Source of the DNA: Rhodohalobacter mucosus
Lineage (GTDB): Bacteria; Bacteroidota; Rhodothermia; Balneolales; Balneolaceae
Direction: 5' to 3'
Length of the DNA stretch: 64,000 nt
Assembly: GCF_003150675.1 (NCBI RefSeq)
Contig: NZ_QGGB01000008.1
Span: forward strand, 248,001-312,000
In this document: in pieces, positions 27,337 through 38,953 of the stretch
Layout of the letters: every line of letters starts with the position of its first letter
Numbering within the stretch: position 1 is the stretch's first letter
Program-made: the position numbers and the translations under genes
The notes under the pieces: model-generated
The model's input: the letters and a program-made list of their open reading frames with translations, nothing else
Told to the model about the DNA's origin: nothing
The model's database searches: none

Positions 27337-27459
27337 TTATTGAATAGTATTGAGTAGTGAGTTTTGAGAAGTAAGGGCGTGGAAGCGCAAGGTGTAATAT
27401 GCGGACAACCAGGCCGGATTCAACAGTCAGTTTTTAACTTTCCATGATTCCGCTTCACT

Positions 27460-29442
<1,983 letters not shown>

Positions 29443-29493
29443 CTAAAATACCGCTAAAATGAGCAAAATCAAAAAAAGGTATAGTTTTTATTC

Positions 29494-29521
29494 GGGGAGG
29501 GAGTGGTAGGGGTTGCAGGGG
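29494..29521 (+). other. Putative G-quadruplex-forming tract upstream of gyrB
   Basis: Four G-runs of at least three (29494-29497, 29499-29501, 29509-29512, 29518-29521) with loops of 1, 7 and 5 nt meet the standard G4 pattern. It sits about 95 bp upstream of gyrB, on the strand opposite to the gyrB coding strand, in the 269-bp gyrB/rpmB gap. Confidence 0.5.
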
Positions 29522-29603
29522 TGAATCAGGCGTTTTTTAGGGAGGGTAATCAAGTGTAGCGCCGTATTGACCAAAGTATAGGCAAATGAATTGATAAAAA
29601 TGC

Positions 29604-29635
29604 ATTGAATTTAAATTGATTAAGCGGTAATTTTG
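29604..29635 (+). promoter_or_regulatory. Candidate Bacteroidota-type promoter for rpmB
   Basis: TAATTTTG at 29628-29635 matches the -7 consensus TAnnTTTG exactly. ATTG at 29604-29607 could serve as the -33 element with a 20-bp spacer. The ribosomal gene starts 34 bp downstream. Confidence 0.6.
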
Positions 29636-29669
29636 GTGTCTATCAAAAAATTCAGCTAATACGAATATT

Positions 29670-29915
29670 ATGGCACGCAAGGACGATATAACTGGAGACA
29701 AGCCGCTGAACGGTTATCGCTCTTCCAAGGCGAACAACAAGACCAAACACCGTTTCCATCTGAATCTGCAGAAGCGGCGTTTTTATATCCCTGAAGAAGA
29801 TCGCTGGGTTACTCTGAAAGTGACGGCTAAAACACTCCGTACGATAAACAAGAAAGGGATCACAGCTGTACTCAAAGAGGCCAGAAAAAAAGGAACACTA
29901 CTAAAAGAGGTATAG
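29670..29915 (+). CDS. rpmB: Large ribosomal subunit protein bL28
   Basis: 81 residues. Family features: [17 protein letters not shown], then [17 protein letters not shown]. The usual N-terminal MARVC(x)GK pattern is divergent here ([12 protein letters not shown]), with no zinc cysteines. It is the first gene of a bL28-bL33-DUF4295 triad, with 4 bp to the next start. Confidence 0.93.
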   Translation: MARKDDITGDKPLNGYRSSKANNKTKHRFHLNLQKRRFYIPEEDRWVTLKVTAKTLRTINKKGITAVLKEARKKGTLLKEV

Positions 29916-29919
29916 TAAA

Positions 29920-30084
29920 ATGGCAAAAGGCAATCGCATACAGGTTATACTTGAATGCACAGAGAAGCCAGGCAGCTCCAGGTATGTTACAATGAAAAAC
30001 CGCAGAAATACTACGGAAAGGCTGGAACTGAAGAAATACAATCCTGTTCTCAGGAAACACACCGTTCATAAAGAAATCAAATAA
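29920..30084 (+). CDS. rpmG: Large ribosomal subunit protein bL33
   Basis: A 54-residue protein: [35 protein letters not shown], ending HKEIK. The single Cys shows it is the zinc-free form. It starts 4 bp after rpmB and ends 8 bp before the DUF4295 gene. The coordinates come from reading the frame from ATG at 29920 to TAA at 30082-30084. Confidence 0.95.
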   Translation: MAKGNRIQVILECTEKPGSSRYVTMKNRRNTTERLELKKYNPVLRKHTVHKEIK

Positions 30085-30092
30085 GCGGAACC

Positions 30093-30263
30093 ATGGCAAA
30101 GAAACAGGCATTTGGTGAAGAAGCACTCGCGCTGAAACAGTCTCAGCGTAAAATGGCAAAGGTTATCATATCTACAAAGAATGAGAGGGGCAAGTACTCT
30201 TTCAAGGAGACTATGATAGACCAGGATGCTGCAAAGGATTTTATCCAGAGAAATAAAAAGTAA
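30093..30263 (+). CDS. DUF4295-type small protein (bL28/bL33 operon)
   Basis: A 56-residue basic protein, starting MAKKQAFGEEAL and containing KVIISTKNERGKYSFKET. Proteins of this type follow rpmB-rpmG in Bacteroidota and related phyla, and a ribosome-associated role has been suspected from that location. The function is not established. It ends the operon, 30 bp before a strong terminator. Confidence 0.9.
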   Translation: MAKKQAFGEEALALKQSQRKMAKVIISTKNERGKYSFKETMIDQDAAKDFIQRNKK

Positions 30264-30292
30264 TTCTCTCTTTTTAAGAGCAGAAGGAAAGT

Positions 30293-30335
30293 AAGGTTCC
30301 ACCCCGCAACGTTTCGGGATGGAACCTTTTTTTTT
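30293..30335 (+). terminator. Rho-independent terminator of rpmB-rpmG-DUF4295
   Basis: A 14-bp stem with one mismatch (arms 30293-30306 and 30315-30328), an 8-nt loop and nine T at the end. Confidence 0.93.
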
Positions 30336-30380
30336 GCTTACATTCATTAAATTGAACACATAAGGGAAAGGAATAGATTT

Positions 30381-30839
30381 ATGGATATCAAAGAAACCAT
30401 TCTCAGTGATCTGAAAAAGGCGATGAAAGCAAAGGACGCAGATAAGCTCAGGGTCCTCCGTTCGCTCAAATCCAAACTCCTTGAAAAAGAGATAAGCATC
30501 AGGTCGGGGGGTGAGGGAGATATCACCAACGAACAGGCTGTTGAGGTTCTGATGAAAGCAGCCAAACAACGCAGGGAATCAATTGACCAGTTTGAAAAAG
30601 GGGGAAGGGATGACCTGGCAGAATCTGAAAAAGCGGAACTGGAAATTATTGAATCCTATCTTCCCAAAATGATGGACGATGAGAAGATCCGGGAAGAAGT
30701 GAAGGCTCATATTGATCAAACCGGCGCATCCGGCATGGCTGATATGGGGAAAGTTATGGGCGCGATGATGGGACGGCTGAAAGGCAAGGCCGATGGGTCG
30801 GATGTAAGCAGAATCGTGAAAGAAGAACTTTCAAGATGA
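30381..30839 (+). CDS. GatB/YqeY domain-containing protein
   Basis: A 152-residue YqeY-type protein, homologous to the tail of the GatB amidotransferase subunit. The helical domain shows LRVLRSLKSKLLEKEI, ESIDQFEKGGRDDLAE, EIIESYLPKMM and GKVMGAMMGRLKGKADGSDV. The stand-alone function is unclear; tRNA binding is inferred from the GatB relationship. It leads the yqeY-cvpA-tyrS-marR group, 12 bp before cvpA. Confidence 0.93.
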   Translation: MDIKETILSDLKKAMKAKDADKLRVLRSLKSKLLEKEISIRSGGEGDITNEQAVEVLMKAAKQRRESIDQFEKGGRDDLAESEKAELEIIESYLPKMMDDEKIREEVKAHIDQTGASGMADMGKVMGAMMGRLKGKADGSDVSRIVKEELSR

Positions 30840-30851
30840 TTCAGGAAAAGC

Positions 30852-31415
30852 ATGAACACCCTTGATTTTATTATCCTTCTGCCGATAGCCTATTTTGCCT
30901 GGCGAGGATTTATGAATGGATTTATAAAAGAAATCCTGAGTATCGCAGGTATCGTGATTGCTGTATTTCTCACATTCGAATATATGGCGGATGTATCCAG
31001 AATGTTTCGGCCTATCTTTTCAAATGGAAGTCAGGCAACCATCGCAGCGGGCATATTTATTTTTGTATTGACGGTGGCAATGGCTCAATTCATTGCTTAT
31101 GCAGCGGGCAAGTTCCTGGAGCTCATCAATATTAATTTTATAAACAAACTGGTGGGTCTTATTTTTGGTTCCCTGAAATCAGGAATCATAGTAAGTGCAT
31201 TTCTGCTGCTTCTGGCGGGCTTTAATCTGCCGGGTGAAACAGCAAGAAATGAGTCGATATCATACCCCTATGTAATATATCTGGCACCGGCTGTATTTGA
31301 TTTGGCTTCAGCGGTCTACCCGGGAGCTGAAAACTTTATCGAAACCATTGAAAAAACCCTGGAAGAAAATAATCCAATACGAAATTTACCACTATTTGAA
31401 GACAGCGATTCATGA
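30852..31415 (+). CDS. CvpA family membrane protein
   Basis: A 187-residue inner-membrane protein with about four hydrophobic segments (residues about 4-22, 24-44, 63-86, 100-123) in the CvpA pattern: DFIILLPIAYFAWRGFMNGF, IFGSLKSGIIVSAFLLLLAG. CvpA proteins are linked to envelope stability and, in E. coli, colicin V export. Its stop overlaps the tyrS start by 4 bp. Confidence 0.88.
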   Translation: MNTLDFIILLPIAYFAWRGFMNGFIKEILSIAGIVIAVFLTFEYMADVSRMFRPIFSNGSQATIAAGIFIFVLTVAMAQFIAYAAGKFLELININFINKLVGLIFGSLKSGIIVSAFLLLLAGFNLPGETARNESISYPYVIYLAPAVFDLASAVYPGAENFIETIEKTLEENNPIRNLPLFEDSDS

Positions 31416-32626
31416 GCAGCTTTCTATCTGTTAAGGAACAATTAAGCGTAATCAAAAGAGGAACGGTTGAAATTGTTCCGGAACAGGAACTGATTGAAAA
31501 ACTAAAGACTTCACGAAAGGAAAATCGTCCTCTCAGAATAAAACTGGGCTGTGACCCTACCCGTCCGGACCTTCACCTGGGTCATTCCGTCATTTTGAGA
31601 AAACTGAGGCAGTTTCAGGACCTGGGTCACCATGTCATTTTGATAATCGGCGACTTTACAGCGTTGATAGGAGATCCTACAGGCCAGAATAAGACACGCC
31701 CCTCGCTTACTGAAGAGGAAATCCGCGAAAACGCTAAAACCTACCTTGACCAAGCGGGTAAGATACTTGAAAGGGATAAGACAGAGATTATCTATAATTC
31801 GGACTGGTTACGCCCCATGAGGTTTGAGGATGTGATTCGCCTATGCTCCAAACTTACGGTAGCCAGAATGATCGAAAGGGATGATTTTTCAAAGCGCTTC
31901 AACAACAACGAGTCCATTTCTCTTCACGAATTTCTATACCCGCTAGCCCAGGGACAGGATTCGGTTCACCTGAAATCGGACGTGGAGCTGGGGGGCACCG
32001 ATCAGAAGTTTAATTTGCTGGTTGGCAGAGATCTGCAGAGGGATGCCGGACAGGAACCTCAGGTTTGTCTGATGATGCCACTGCTTGTGGGCACAGACGG
32101 GTCGATGAAAATGAGTAAATCGTACGATAACTATATCGGAATAGACGAACCGGCAAATGACATGTACGGGAAAGCGCTATCCATACCCGACGATTTGATT
32201 TATCCATACTTTGAACTGGTAACGGATGTGGACCAGGAGAATCTGGAAGACGTCAGACAAAAAGCGGAAACCGATCCCAGAAATACCAAGCATGAACTGG
32301 CCTTCACGCTTACCCGGATGTATCATGGGGAAGAGAAAGCGATTGAAGCCAGAAAGCATTTTGAAAAAACGGTTATTAATAAAGACATTCCGGATGATGC
32401 ACCTGTGCTTGAGTTCGAGGGGGGAACGTCACACCGTTTGATGGATATTATTTCAGATGCCGGTCTCACCTCAAGCAATGGTGAAACAAAGCGCATGATG
32501 AAACAGGGCGGCGTAAGTATTGACGACCGTAAGATTAAAGATCCGAATTTCGAAATTACATTTAAAAAAGGAGATGAACTTGGCCTGAAAGTAGGTAAAA
32601 GAAAGTTCGCAAAGCTGGTTTCCTGA
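31412..32626 (+). CDS. tyrS: Tyrosyl-tRNA synthetase
   Basis: Class I synthetase charging tRNA-Tyr. The HIGH motif is HLGH within CDPTRPDLHLGHSV, the KMSKS motif is KMSKSYDN, and the C-terminal S4 RNA-binding domain is visible from MKQGGVSIDDRKI. At 404 residues it belongs to the TyrZ-like branch, which has the S4 domain directly after a short anticodon-binding region. It is translationally coupled to cvpA. Confidence 0.96.
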   Translation: MSSFLSVKEQLSVIKRGTVEIVPEQELIEKLKTSRKENRPLRIKLGCDPTRPDLHLGHSVILRKLRQFQDLGHHVILIIGDFTALIGDPTGQNKTRPSLTEEEIRENAKTYLDQAGKILERDKTEIIYNSDWLRPMRFEDVIRLCSKLTVARMIERDDFSKRFNNNESISLHEFLYPLAQGQDSVHLKSDVELGGTDQKFNLLVGRDLQRDAGQEPQVCLMMPLLVGTDGSMKMSKSYDNYIGIDEPANDMYGKALSIPDDLIYPYFELVTDVDQENLEDVRQKAETDPRNTKHELAFTLTRMYHGEEKAIEARKHFEKTVINKDIPDDAPVLEFEGGTSHRLMDIISDAGLTSSNGETKRMMKQGGVSIDDRKIKDPNFEITFKKGDELGLKVGKRKFAKLVS

Positions 32627-32667
32627 GGAGGCTTCAGGGTAATTGCCAATCACTTTCACCATTGACT

Positions 32668-33132
32668 ATGGGAACTCATTATTCCGGTTCGAAGTCGGAA
32701 ATTCATACACTGAACGCTTTCATAAAACTTATGAGGGCCAGTGAATCAATCAATACACGACTGAACAGGCACCTTTCAGATGCCGATCTGACCCTTAGCC
32801 AGTTCGGTACGCTGGAGGCTCTCTTCCATCTGGGGCCTCTTAACCAGAGAGCCATTGGTGAAAAGATCCTGAAAAGCGGCGGGAACATAACGATGGTGGT
32901 GGATAATCTCGAAAAAAGCGGATTTGTTGTAAGAAAAAAAGACCCAACCGACCGCAGGGCTGTATTGATACACTTGACAAAAAAGGGAGAAGAATTTATC
33001 AGTGATTTCTTTCCCAAACATCTTGAGAAAATTAAAGAAGAGTTCAGCGTACTATCCGACGGGGAGAAAAAGACACTGGCTGAATTGTGCAAAAAATTGG
33101 GTGTACGCGACAAAGAGCAGAATGATGAATAA
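32668..33132 (+). CDS. MarR family transcriptional regulator
   Basis: 154 residues. Winged-helix MarR fold: LTLSQFGTLEALFHLGPLNQ, IGEKILKSGGNITMVVDNLEKSGFV (shown here in parts) and the wing KKDPTDRRAVLIHLTKKG. The ATG at 32668 is preferred over a TTG two codons upstream. Regulators of this kind usually respond to oxidants or phenolic ligands; no Cys sensor is evident in the wing. Its target is unknown; it lies between tyrS and comEC on the same strand. Confidence 0.93.
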   Translation: MGTHYSGSKSEIHTLNAFIKLMRASESINTRLNRHLSDADLTLSQFGTLEALFHLGPLNQRAIGEKILKSGGNITMVVDNLEKSGFVVRKKDPTDRRAVLIHLTKKGEEFISDFFPKHLEKIKEEFSVLSDGEKKTLAELCKKLGVRDKEQNDE

Positions 33133-33193
33133 TGGATAAAGATAAAACACCGCTAATGCTGTAAGGGAGTTTCGATAACGGGATCATACAGGT

Positions 33194-35611
33194 ATGGGAA
33201 GAGATCAAACTTCTACATACCGCTTTCCTTTCGCATCATATCCGGCTGTTAGAATAGCCCTGTTTCTATCTTGCGGCATACTGGCCGGCCGGGTTACCTC
33301 CATTCATTACGCAGATGCAGCTATTCTCTTTTTCGGATTATGTGCTGTCTGGCTGTTTATTGAGTTTATTCTATTCAGGTACAGTCCTGCAGGTTCTGTT
33401 CTAGCGGCAGTGCCCCTTTACTTTTTATGCATCTTTGCCGCTGGTACTCTTCTCTATTCATTTCAGGAAGAGAAAAAAGAGAGATCAAGTGAAGCAGAAG
33501 GCATACTGTCTCTCTATGAAGGAGAAGAAGTAAGAGTGACGGCCAGGGTAGTCGAGATGAGTACACGAAGCAATGGCAGAACTATCCTGGTTTTAAAAGT
33601 TTCAAAAACCCATTTCGCCGGATCTCTCGCATGGCAGCAACCCTACAGGGCAAGAGTGTATTCGGATCAGCAGATGAACCTATCGGTCGGTGACGTCGCA
33701 GAGCTGTCTGTTCGCGTGTATTCTTTTCCGGAAAAACGCAATCCTCATGAATTTGATTACGGTGGTTGGCTCAGACAGGAGCGCATCTCCATGCACGGAG
33801 AGGTAAAATCGGTTAATCAACTTGAATCGTACAGACCGGGCGGTTGGCTTCAATTGAGAAACCGTGTGACTGAAAACGTTGAGCGTCAATTCAGCAAATC
33901 TCATATTCCTTTGGCAAAAGCGCTGTTTCTGGGGATGAAACAGGACCTGGACCCCGGTATTAAATCACAATTTTCGCGCTCCGGCCTTTCGCATATCATG
34001 GCTGTTTCGGGTCTTCATGTTGGCTTTATTGTTGCCCCGTTCTGGATTCTGGTACCGTTTTTCTGGGGCAGCAGATTTGGGAAAATTTCGGGACTGTTGA
34101 TTCTTACCTGCCTGTTGACAGGATACGCGGGTCTTACGGGATTTACCGCTTCTGTTTGCCGTGCCTCTTTGATGGCCTGGCTTCTGACTTTCGCAAAGCT
34201 GTTTCACAAAATGCGAAATTCCGTGAACCTTACGGCAGGCGCCGCAATTATTCTGTTGTTAGCAGACCCCGGAGAGCTGTTTAATCCGGGTTTTCAGCTT
34301 TCATTTTCAGCGGTTTTTGTAATTCTGCTTGTGATGCCGGAAGTGTTGAGGTGTCTGCCATCAGGAATTCGTTTTGGGAGGGTGGCTCCGCTGGTTTCGA
34401 TTATTACCATTTCAATTGTGGTTCAGCTGGGCCTCTATCCCATATTGGTTAGCTACTTCGGCGAGTTTTCCATTGCAGGCCCCCTTGCCAATGCACTAGT
34501 AATACCCGTTCTGTCGATAACCGTTCCTCTTGGCCTGCTCATATCCGTTACCGGTTTTTTTGATACAGGCGATATTGCAGCCGCTGTCCGGACAGTAGAA
34601 TATTTACTGGACTGGATTCAGTGGGTAGCGTCTGCAATCGGACAGCAGGATGTAAGCTATATCAGGGCAGGATTACCGTCCCGGTTTCTTTTTGCCGTGT
34701 GGACTGCAATTGTGCTTTTGGTGGCATCGGCCAGAATACCGTTTTTAAAGTGGAAAATGTTTGTTCTGCTGCTGGTATGCATCAGCCTGACCTACATCGA
34801 CCTGAATCTTAAAAAGCCGGGTTATCATACAATGGATATTACCTTTCTGGATGTGGGTCAGGCTGACGCGGCTCATATTAAAACTCCGGACAATCGGCAT
34901 TTGCTGATCGATACGGGCCGTTGGAGTCCCGGCTCAAACAGCGGAGATCGCATTTTAGTGCCGTATTTCAGCCAAATGGGAATACAAAAACTGGACGCGG
35001 TTATTCTGACGCACCCGCATGCAGACCATATCGGGGGCATTTCGGCACTTATTGATGCATTTGAGATTGGGATTATATATCAGAGTGACTATGAGTACGA
35101 TTCAGACCTTTATCGGGAGTATATGCGCAAAGCGCATGAAAAAGATATCCGGGTTGCTACGCCTTTTGGAGGTGAAAGGCTGGAGCTGGATCCGTATATA
35201 AAACTTTTTGTGGTTGGACCGCAAAGAAACGATGGGTACTTCTCAAACGCAAATAATCGCTCGCTGGCAGTGAAGCTGGTGTACGGACAGACCTCCGTGC
35301 TTTTTACAGGAGACGCCGAGAAAGAGCAGGAAGCGCAGATGGTATCCATATACGGTGATTTTTTGGATGCTGACCTATACCAGGCGGGACATCACGGCAG
35401 CAATACAAGCTCGTCAACCGGGTTGCTTCAACATGTTCAACCTGAACATACCGTTGTTTCGCTGGCTTTTGAAAACCGTTTCAGTCATCCCGGCAATGAA
35501 ACCGTTGAGCGGATTTACAGTATACCAAACACCCAGATAAGCTACACAAGCCTGGAGGGTGCTGTCACGTATTCAACAGATGGCGAGACATTCAAAAAAA
35601 TGAAATGGTAA
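33194..35611 (+). CDS. comEC: ComEC/Rec2 family DNA-uptake channel with MBL domain
   Basis: An 805-residue inner-membrane protein that carries single-stranded DNA into the cell during transformation. It has the N-terminal hydrophobic segments and DUF4131-type domain, the Competence domain (about 240-500; SRSGLSHIMAVSGLHVGFI), and a C-terminal MBL-like domain with DVGQADAAHI, LTHPHADHIGG, LFTGDAEKEQE and AGHHGSNTSS. The metal-binding motif is intact, consistent with a nuclease role in degrading the non-transported strand. No other competence genes are adjacent. Confidence 0.95.
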   Translation: MGRDQTSTYRFPFASYPAVRIALFLSCGILAGRVTSIHYADAAILFFGLCAVWLFIEFILFRYSPAGSVLAAVPLYFLCIFAAGTLLYSFQEEKKERSSEAEGILSLYEGEEVRVTARVVEMSTRSNGRTILVLKVSKTHFAGSLAWQQPYRARVYSDQQMNLSVGDVAELSVRVYSFPEKRNPHEFDYGGWLRQERISMHGEVKSVNQLESYRPGGWLQLRNRVTENVERQFSKSHIPLAKALFLGMKQDLDPGIKSQFSRSGLSHIMAVSGLHVGFIVAPFWILVPFFWGSRFGKISGLLILTCLLTGYAGLTGFTASVCRASLMAWLLTFAKLFHKMRNSVNLTAGAAIILLLADPGELFNPGFQLSFSAVFVILLVMPEVLRCLPSGIRFGRVAPLVSIITISIVVQLGLYPILVSYFGEFSIAGPLANALVIPVLSITVPLGLLISVTGFFDTGDIAAAVRTVEYLLDWIQWVASAIGQQDVSYIRAGLPSRFLFAVWTAIVLLVASARIPFLKWKMFVLLLVCISLTYIDLNLKKPGYHTMDITFLDVGQADAAHIKTPDNRHLLIDTGRWSPGSNSGDRILVPYFSQMGIQKLDAVILTHPHADHIGGISALIDAFEIGIIYQSDYEYDSDLYREYMRKAHEKDIRVATPFGGERLELDPYIKLFVVGPQRNDGYFSNANNRSLAVKLVYGQTSVLFTGDAEKEQEAQMVSIYGDFLDADLYQAGHHGSNTSSSTGLLQHVQPEHTVVSLAFENRFSHPGNETVERIYSIPNTQISYTSLEGAVTYSTDGETFKKMKW

Positions 35612-35713
35612 ATGGTTTGAACAATGATCTGCGGGAACGGCAGATTTACAACTCTGTTTGAAGCTTAGTCAGGATCGGGCTACATTATCTGAATACCCAA
35701 AAAAATTAAAAAG

Positions 35714-35932
35714 ATGGCAAAGAAGGAACGACTTGGTTTCGAAGAGGCTTTAAAACGATTGGAAGCTGTTGTCGAGAAACTGAACAATGAAGACATTTCT
35801 CTGGAAGAGTCTGTTGCTCTGTACGAAGAGGGAATACAGCTCTCAAAAATATGCACGGAAACACTTGAGAATGCTGCTCTGAAGATTGAACAGATCGATC
35901 AGATCAACAGTAATGATCCAAAACAAGCCTGA
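35714..35932 (+). CDS. xseB: Exodeoxyribonuclease VII small subunit
   Basis: 72 residues with the helical hairpin of XseB: FEEALKRLEAVVEKLNNEDIS, EESVALYEEGIQLSK (each shown in part). The enzyme degrades single-stranded DNA with the large subunit XseA, which is not in this window, so the pair is split. It is followed closely by dxs. Confidence 0.93.
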   Translation: MAKKERLGFEEALKRLEAVVEKLNNEDISLEESVALYEEGIQLSKICTETLENAALKIEQIDQINSNDPKQA

Positions 35933-35939
35933 GATACCT

Positions 35940-37859
35940 ATGAAAGATTATAAACCGAAACCCGGAACACTTCTTGAACATATACGGACACCGGACGATC
36001 TGAAAAAATTGGAGCCTGAACAGCTCCAGGAAGTATGTGATCAGCTCAGAGAGTTTATCATCGATACAGTATCGGTTTACGGCGGACATTTTGGCGCCAG
36101 CCTGGGTGTTGTAGAGCTTACAGTTGCAATGCATTATGTCTACAATACACCCGGAGACCGGATTGTCTGGGATGTGGGGCATCAGGCGTATGGACACAAG
36201 ATTCTTACGGGCCGAAGAGAGGATTTTCACACCAATCGAAAGTACAAGGGGATTTCAGGATTTCCGAAACGCAGCGAAAGTGAATACGACACCTTCGGGG
36301 TAGGCCACTCCAGCACCTCCATCTCGGCCGGATTGGGTATGGCCATTGCAAGGGACCTGGATCAGTCGGATAGAAAAATAGTTTCCGTTATTGGCGACGG
36401 CGCCATGACGGGCGGTATGGCATTTGAAGCACTGAATAATGCGGGAGCTCTTAAGTCGGATATGCTGGTGGTTCTGAATGACAACAATATGTCGATTGAC
36501 CCGAATGTGGGAGCCCTGAAGGAGTACCTGGCGGAAATCACCACCAGCAAAACCTTCAACAAGATGCGGGACGAAATTTACGACCTGCTCGGTCATTTGA
36601 AGGGCGCCGGTGAGAAAATGCGAAAAGTAGCCTCTAAACTTGAAAGAACTGCAGTTGCTGCCATTACACCCGGAGCCCTTTTTCAGGCACTTGGATTTAA
36701 ATACTATGGCCCGGTGGACGGACATAATGTTGATGCGCTTCGACGCCACCTGGAGGATCTCAGAACCGTATCGGGTCCCAAACTATTGCACATTGTAACA
36801 GTAAAAGGAAAGGGATTTGCACCGGCTGAGCGTGAACAAACCAAATGGCACGCACAAAGCAGTCCGTTTGATAAGATTACAGGTAAATCACTCGCGAAAG
36901 CCACAACCGGAAAAACTCCTCCGCCCAAGTATCAGGACGTATTCGGAGAAGCGCTGGTGGAACTGGCAGCTAAAAATGAGCAGATTGTTTCGATGACGCC
37001 CGCAATGCCCAGCGGCTCCAGCCTCTGGCCCATGATGAATACGTTTCCCGACAGAGCATTTGATGTGGGTATTGCAGAGCAGCATGCGGTAACCTTTGCC
37101 GCAGGCCTCGCTACGGAGGGCAAAAAACCCTTTGCTGCACTCTATTCAACATTTTTGCAACGCGCTTATGACCAGGTCATTCACGATGTGGCCATACAGA
37201 AATTGCCGGTAGTGTTCTGTATTGACCGGGCCGGACTTGTGGGAGCGGATGGCCCCACTCATCATGGGCTCTATGACGTGGCGTATTTGAGGGCTGTTCC
37301 CAATATGATTGTATCGTCCCCCATGGACGAACAGGAGCTTCGCGATATGATGTACACAGCTTCAGAATACGACGAAGCGGCCTGGGCAATCCGGTACCCG
37401 AGGGGTAGATCAACCGGTATGGACCTGCGCGACGGATTTGAGAAAACGGACATTGGCAAAGGACGTATCATCAGGGAGGGCGATAAAGTTGCTGTTTTGA
37501 GTTTTGGACCGATAGGCAATTACGTTACTGAAGCCACAGAGGCTTTGATGGATGACGGTATTGATATCGGGCACTTTGATATGCGCTACGCTAAACCACT
37601 GGATACGGAGATGATCGATTATGTTCTGGAACACTATGAACATATCATTACACTGGAAGACGGTACCTGTTTGGGCGGGTTCGGCTCGGCCGTGGCTGAG
37701 TATGTAGCCGGGAAAGGAGTCGCTGTTCCTGTTAAGATTATGGGCGTACCCGATGCGATTATAGAGCACGGAACGCAGCGTGAGCTTCATGATGAAGTAG
37801 GTATTGGTCCTGCCGGAATCGTGGAAAATGTTAAGAAGTCGCTGGGAATATTAGTATAA
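35940..37859 (+). CDS. dxs: 1-deoxy-D-xylulose-5-phosphate synthase
   Basis: First enzyme of the MEP isoprenoid pathway, using thiamine diphosphate. Motifs: DVGHQAYGHKILTGR, GVGHSSTSISAGLG, the ThDP GDG-N motif GDGAMTGGMAFEALNNAG, and DRAGLVGADGPTHHG in the pyrimidine domain. The ATG at 35940 gives 639 residues and starts at MKDYKPKPGT, 8 bp after xseB. Earlier in-frame starts (35913, 35886) lie inside xseB and are less likely. Confidence 0.96.
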   Translation: MKDYKPKPGTLLEHIRTPDDLKKLEPEQLQEVCDQLREFIIDTVSVYGGHFGASLGVVELTVAMHYVYNTPGDRIVWDVGHQAYGHKILTGRREDFHTNRKYKGISGFPKRSESEYDTFGVGHSSTSISAGLGMAIARDLDQSDRKIVSVIGDGAMTGGMAFEALNNAGALKSDMLVVLNDNNMSIDPNVGALKEYLAEITTSKTFNKMRDEIYDLLGHLKGAGEKMRKVASKLERTAVAAITPGALFQALGFKYYGPVDGHNVDALRRHLEDLRTVSGPKLLHIVTVKGKGFAPAEREQTKWHAQSSPFDKITGKSLAKATTGKTPPPKYQDVFGEALVELAAKNEQIVSMTPAMPSGSSLWPMMNTFPDRAFDVGIAEQHAVTFAAGLATEGKKPFAALYSTFLQRAYDQVIHDVAIQKLPVVFCIDRAGLVGADGPTHHGLYDVAYLRAVPNMIVSSPMDEQELRDMMYTASEYDEAAWAIRYPRGRSTGMDLRDGFEKTDIGKGRIIREGDKVAVLSFGPIGNYVTEATEALMDDGIDIGHFDMRYAKPLDTEMIDYVLEHYEHIITLEDGTCLGGFGSAVAEYVAGKGVAVPVKIMGVPDAIIEHGTQRELHDEVGIGPAGIVENVKKSLGILV

Positions 37860-37947
37860 CATACCGTCCATGATTCCATGCCAAACCGATAAGTCTGCCA
37901 TTGAGCGGTGTACCGGAATTTGTTCACATATTTAAACCGGGCCTGTT

Positions 37948-38949
37948 GTGCAGTTCACTCTATCTGACTTTGACTATCATCTCCCTGAAGAGCTCATAGC
38001 GCAAAAGCCTGCGGAACCCCGCGATCATTCCAGGCTTCTTGTATACAATCGCTCAACCGAAAAAATCACAGACGACCACTTCTATAACATTGGGGATCAC
38101 CTGCCCCAAGAGACATCCCTGGTAGTAAATAACAGTCGGGTTGAGAAATGCAGGCTGCTCTTCAACAAAGGCAGAATTGAAATTTTTGTTATTAAAGCGG
38201 TGGACGACCGGGTGGTAGAGGCGATGGTACGTCCCGGGAAAAAGTTTAAAAAGGGGAAGACGGTTGAGCTGCCCGGCGGCATCACGGCTTCAACCATCGA
38301 CATCGCGGAAGACGGGATCCGAACCCTGAAGCTGAGTCATTCGATCGATCATCCATTGCTCGAACCCTACCGGCACACACCGTTCCCTCCGTATATTGAA
38401 CGGGATGAATCGCTGGCAGAACGCTATCAGACGGTGTATGCAAAAGATGAAGGGAGCAAGGCAGCCCCCACTGCGGGCCTCCATTTTACTCCGGCCCTGT
38501 TGAAAACGCTGAGCGACCGGGGTATTGAAAAGAAAGAAGTGACGCTGCATGTTGGCCTGGGCACATTTGCGCCGGTGAAGAGTGAAAAAATCGAGGAACA
38601 CATCATGCACAGCGAATGGTATCAGGTTACCGCTGAGCAGGCAGAAGCGCTGAACCGGTCGAAAAGCATCACAGCGGTGGGTACCACCTGCGTACGGGTT
38701 CTGGAATCAGCGCCCAAAAAGAACGGCATGTTCATCGCTTCATCTGGAGAAACCGACATTTTCATTACACCCGGTTACACGTTTACATCTGTTGATCATC
38801 TCATTACCAATTTTCACCTTCCGAAAAGTACGCTGCTGATGCTGATTGCGGCATTTACAGGTTTCGATGAGATGCAAAAGATTTATGAGCACGCCATACG
38901 AGAGAAGTACCGTTTTTATTCATTCGGCGATGCGATGTTATTGCTGTAA
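37948..38949 (+). CDS. queA: S-adenosylmethionine:tRNA ribosyltransferase-isomerase QueA
   Basis: Adds the ribosyl moiety of SAM to preQ1 in tRNA on the way to queuosine. Motifs: FDYHLPEELIAQKPAEPRD, AAPTAGLHFT, HVGLGTFAPVKSE, TTCVRVLES and TNFHLPKSTLLMLIAAF. The GTG start at 37948 fits the family N-terminus (MQFTLSDFDYHLP). At 333 residues it is slightly shorter than many homologues. No other queuosine genes are close. Confidence 0.96.
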   Translation: MQFTLSDFDYHLPEELIAQKPAEPRDHSRLLVYNRSTEKITDDHFYNIGDHLPQETSLVVNNSRVEKCRLLFNKGRIEIFVIKAVDDRVVEAMVRPGKKFKKGKTVELPGGITASTIDIAEDGIRTLKLSHSIDHPLLEPYRHTPFPPYIERDESLAERYQTVYAKDEGSKAAPTAGLHFTPALLKTLSDRGIEKKEVTLHVGLGTFAPVKSEKIEEHIMHSEWYQVTAEQAEALNRSKSITAVGTTCVRVLESAPKKNGMFIASSGETDIFITPGYTFTSVDHLITNFHLPKSTLLMLIAAFTGFDEMQKIYEHAIREKYRFYSFGDAMLLL

Positions 38950-38953
38950 TGAA

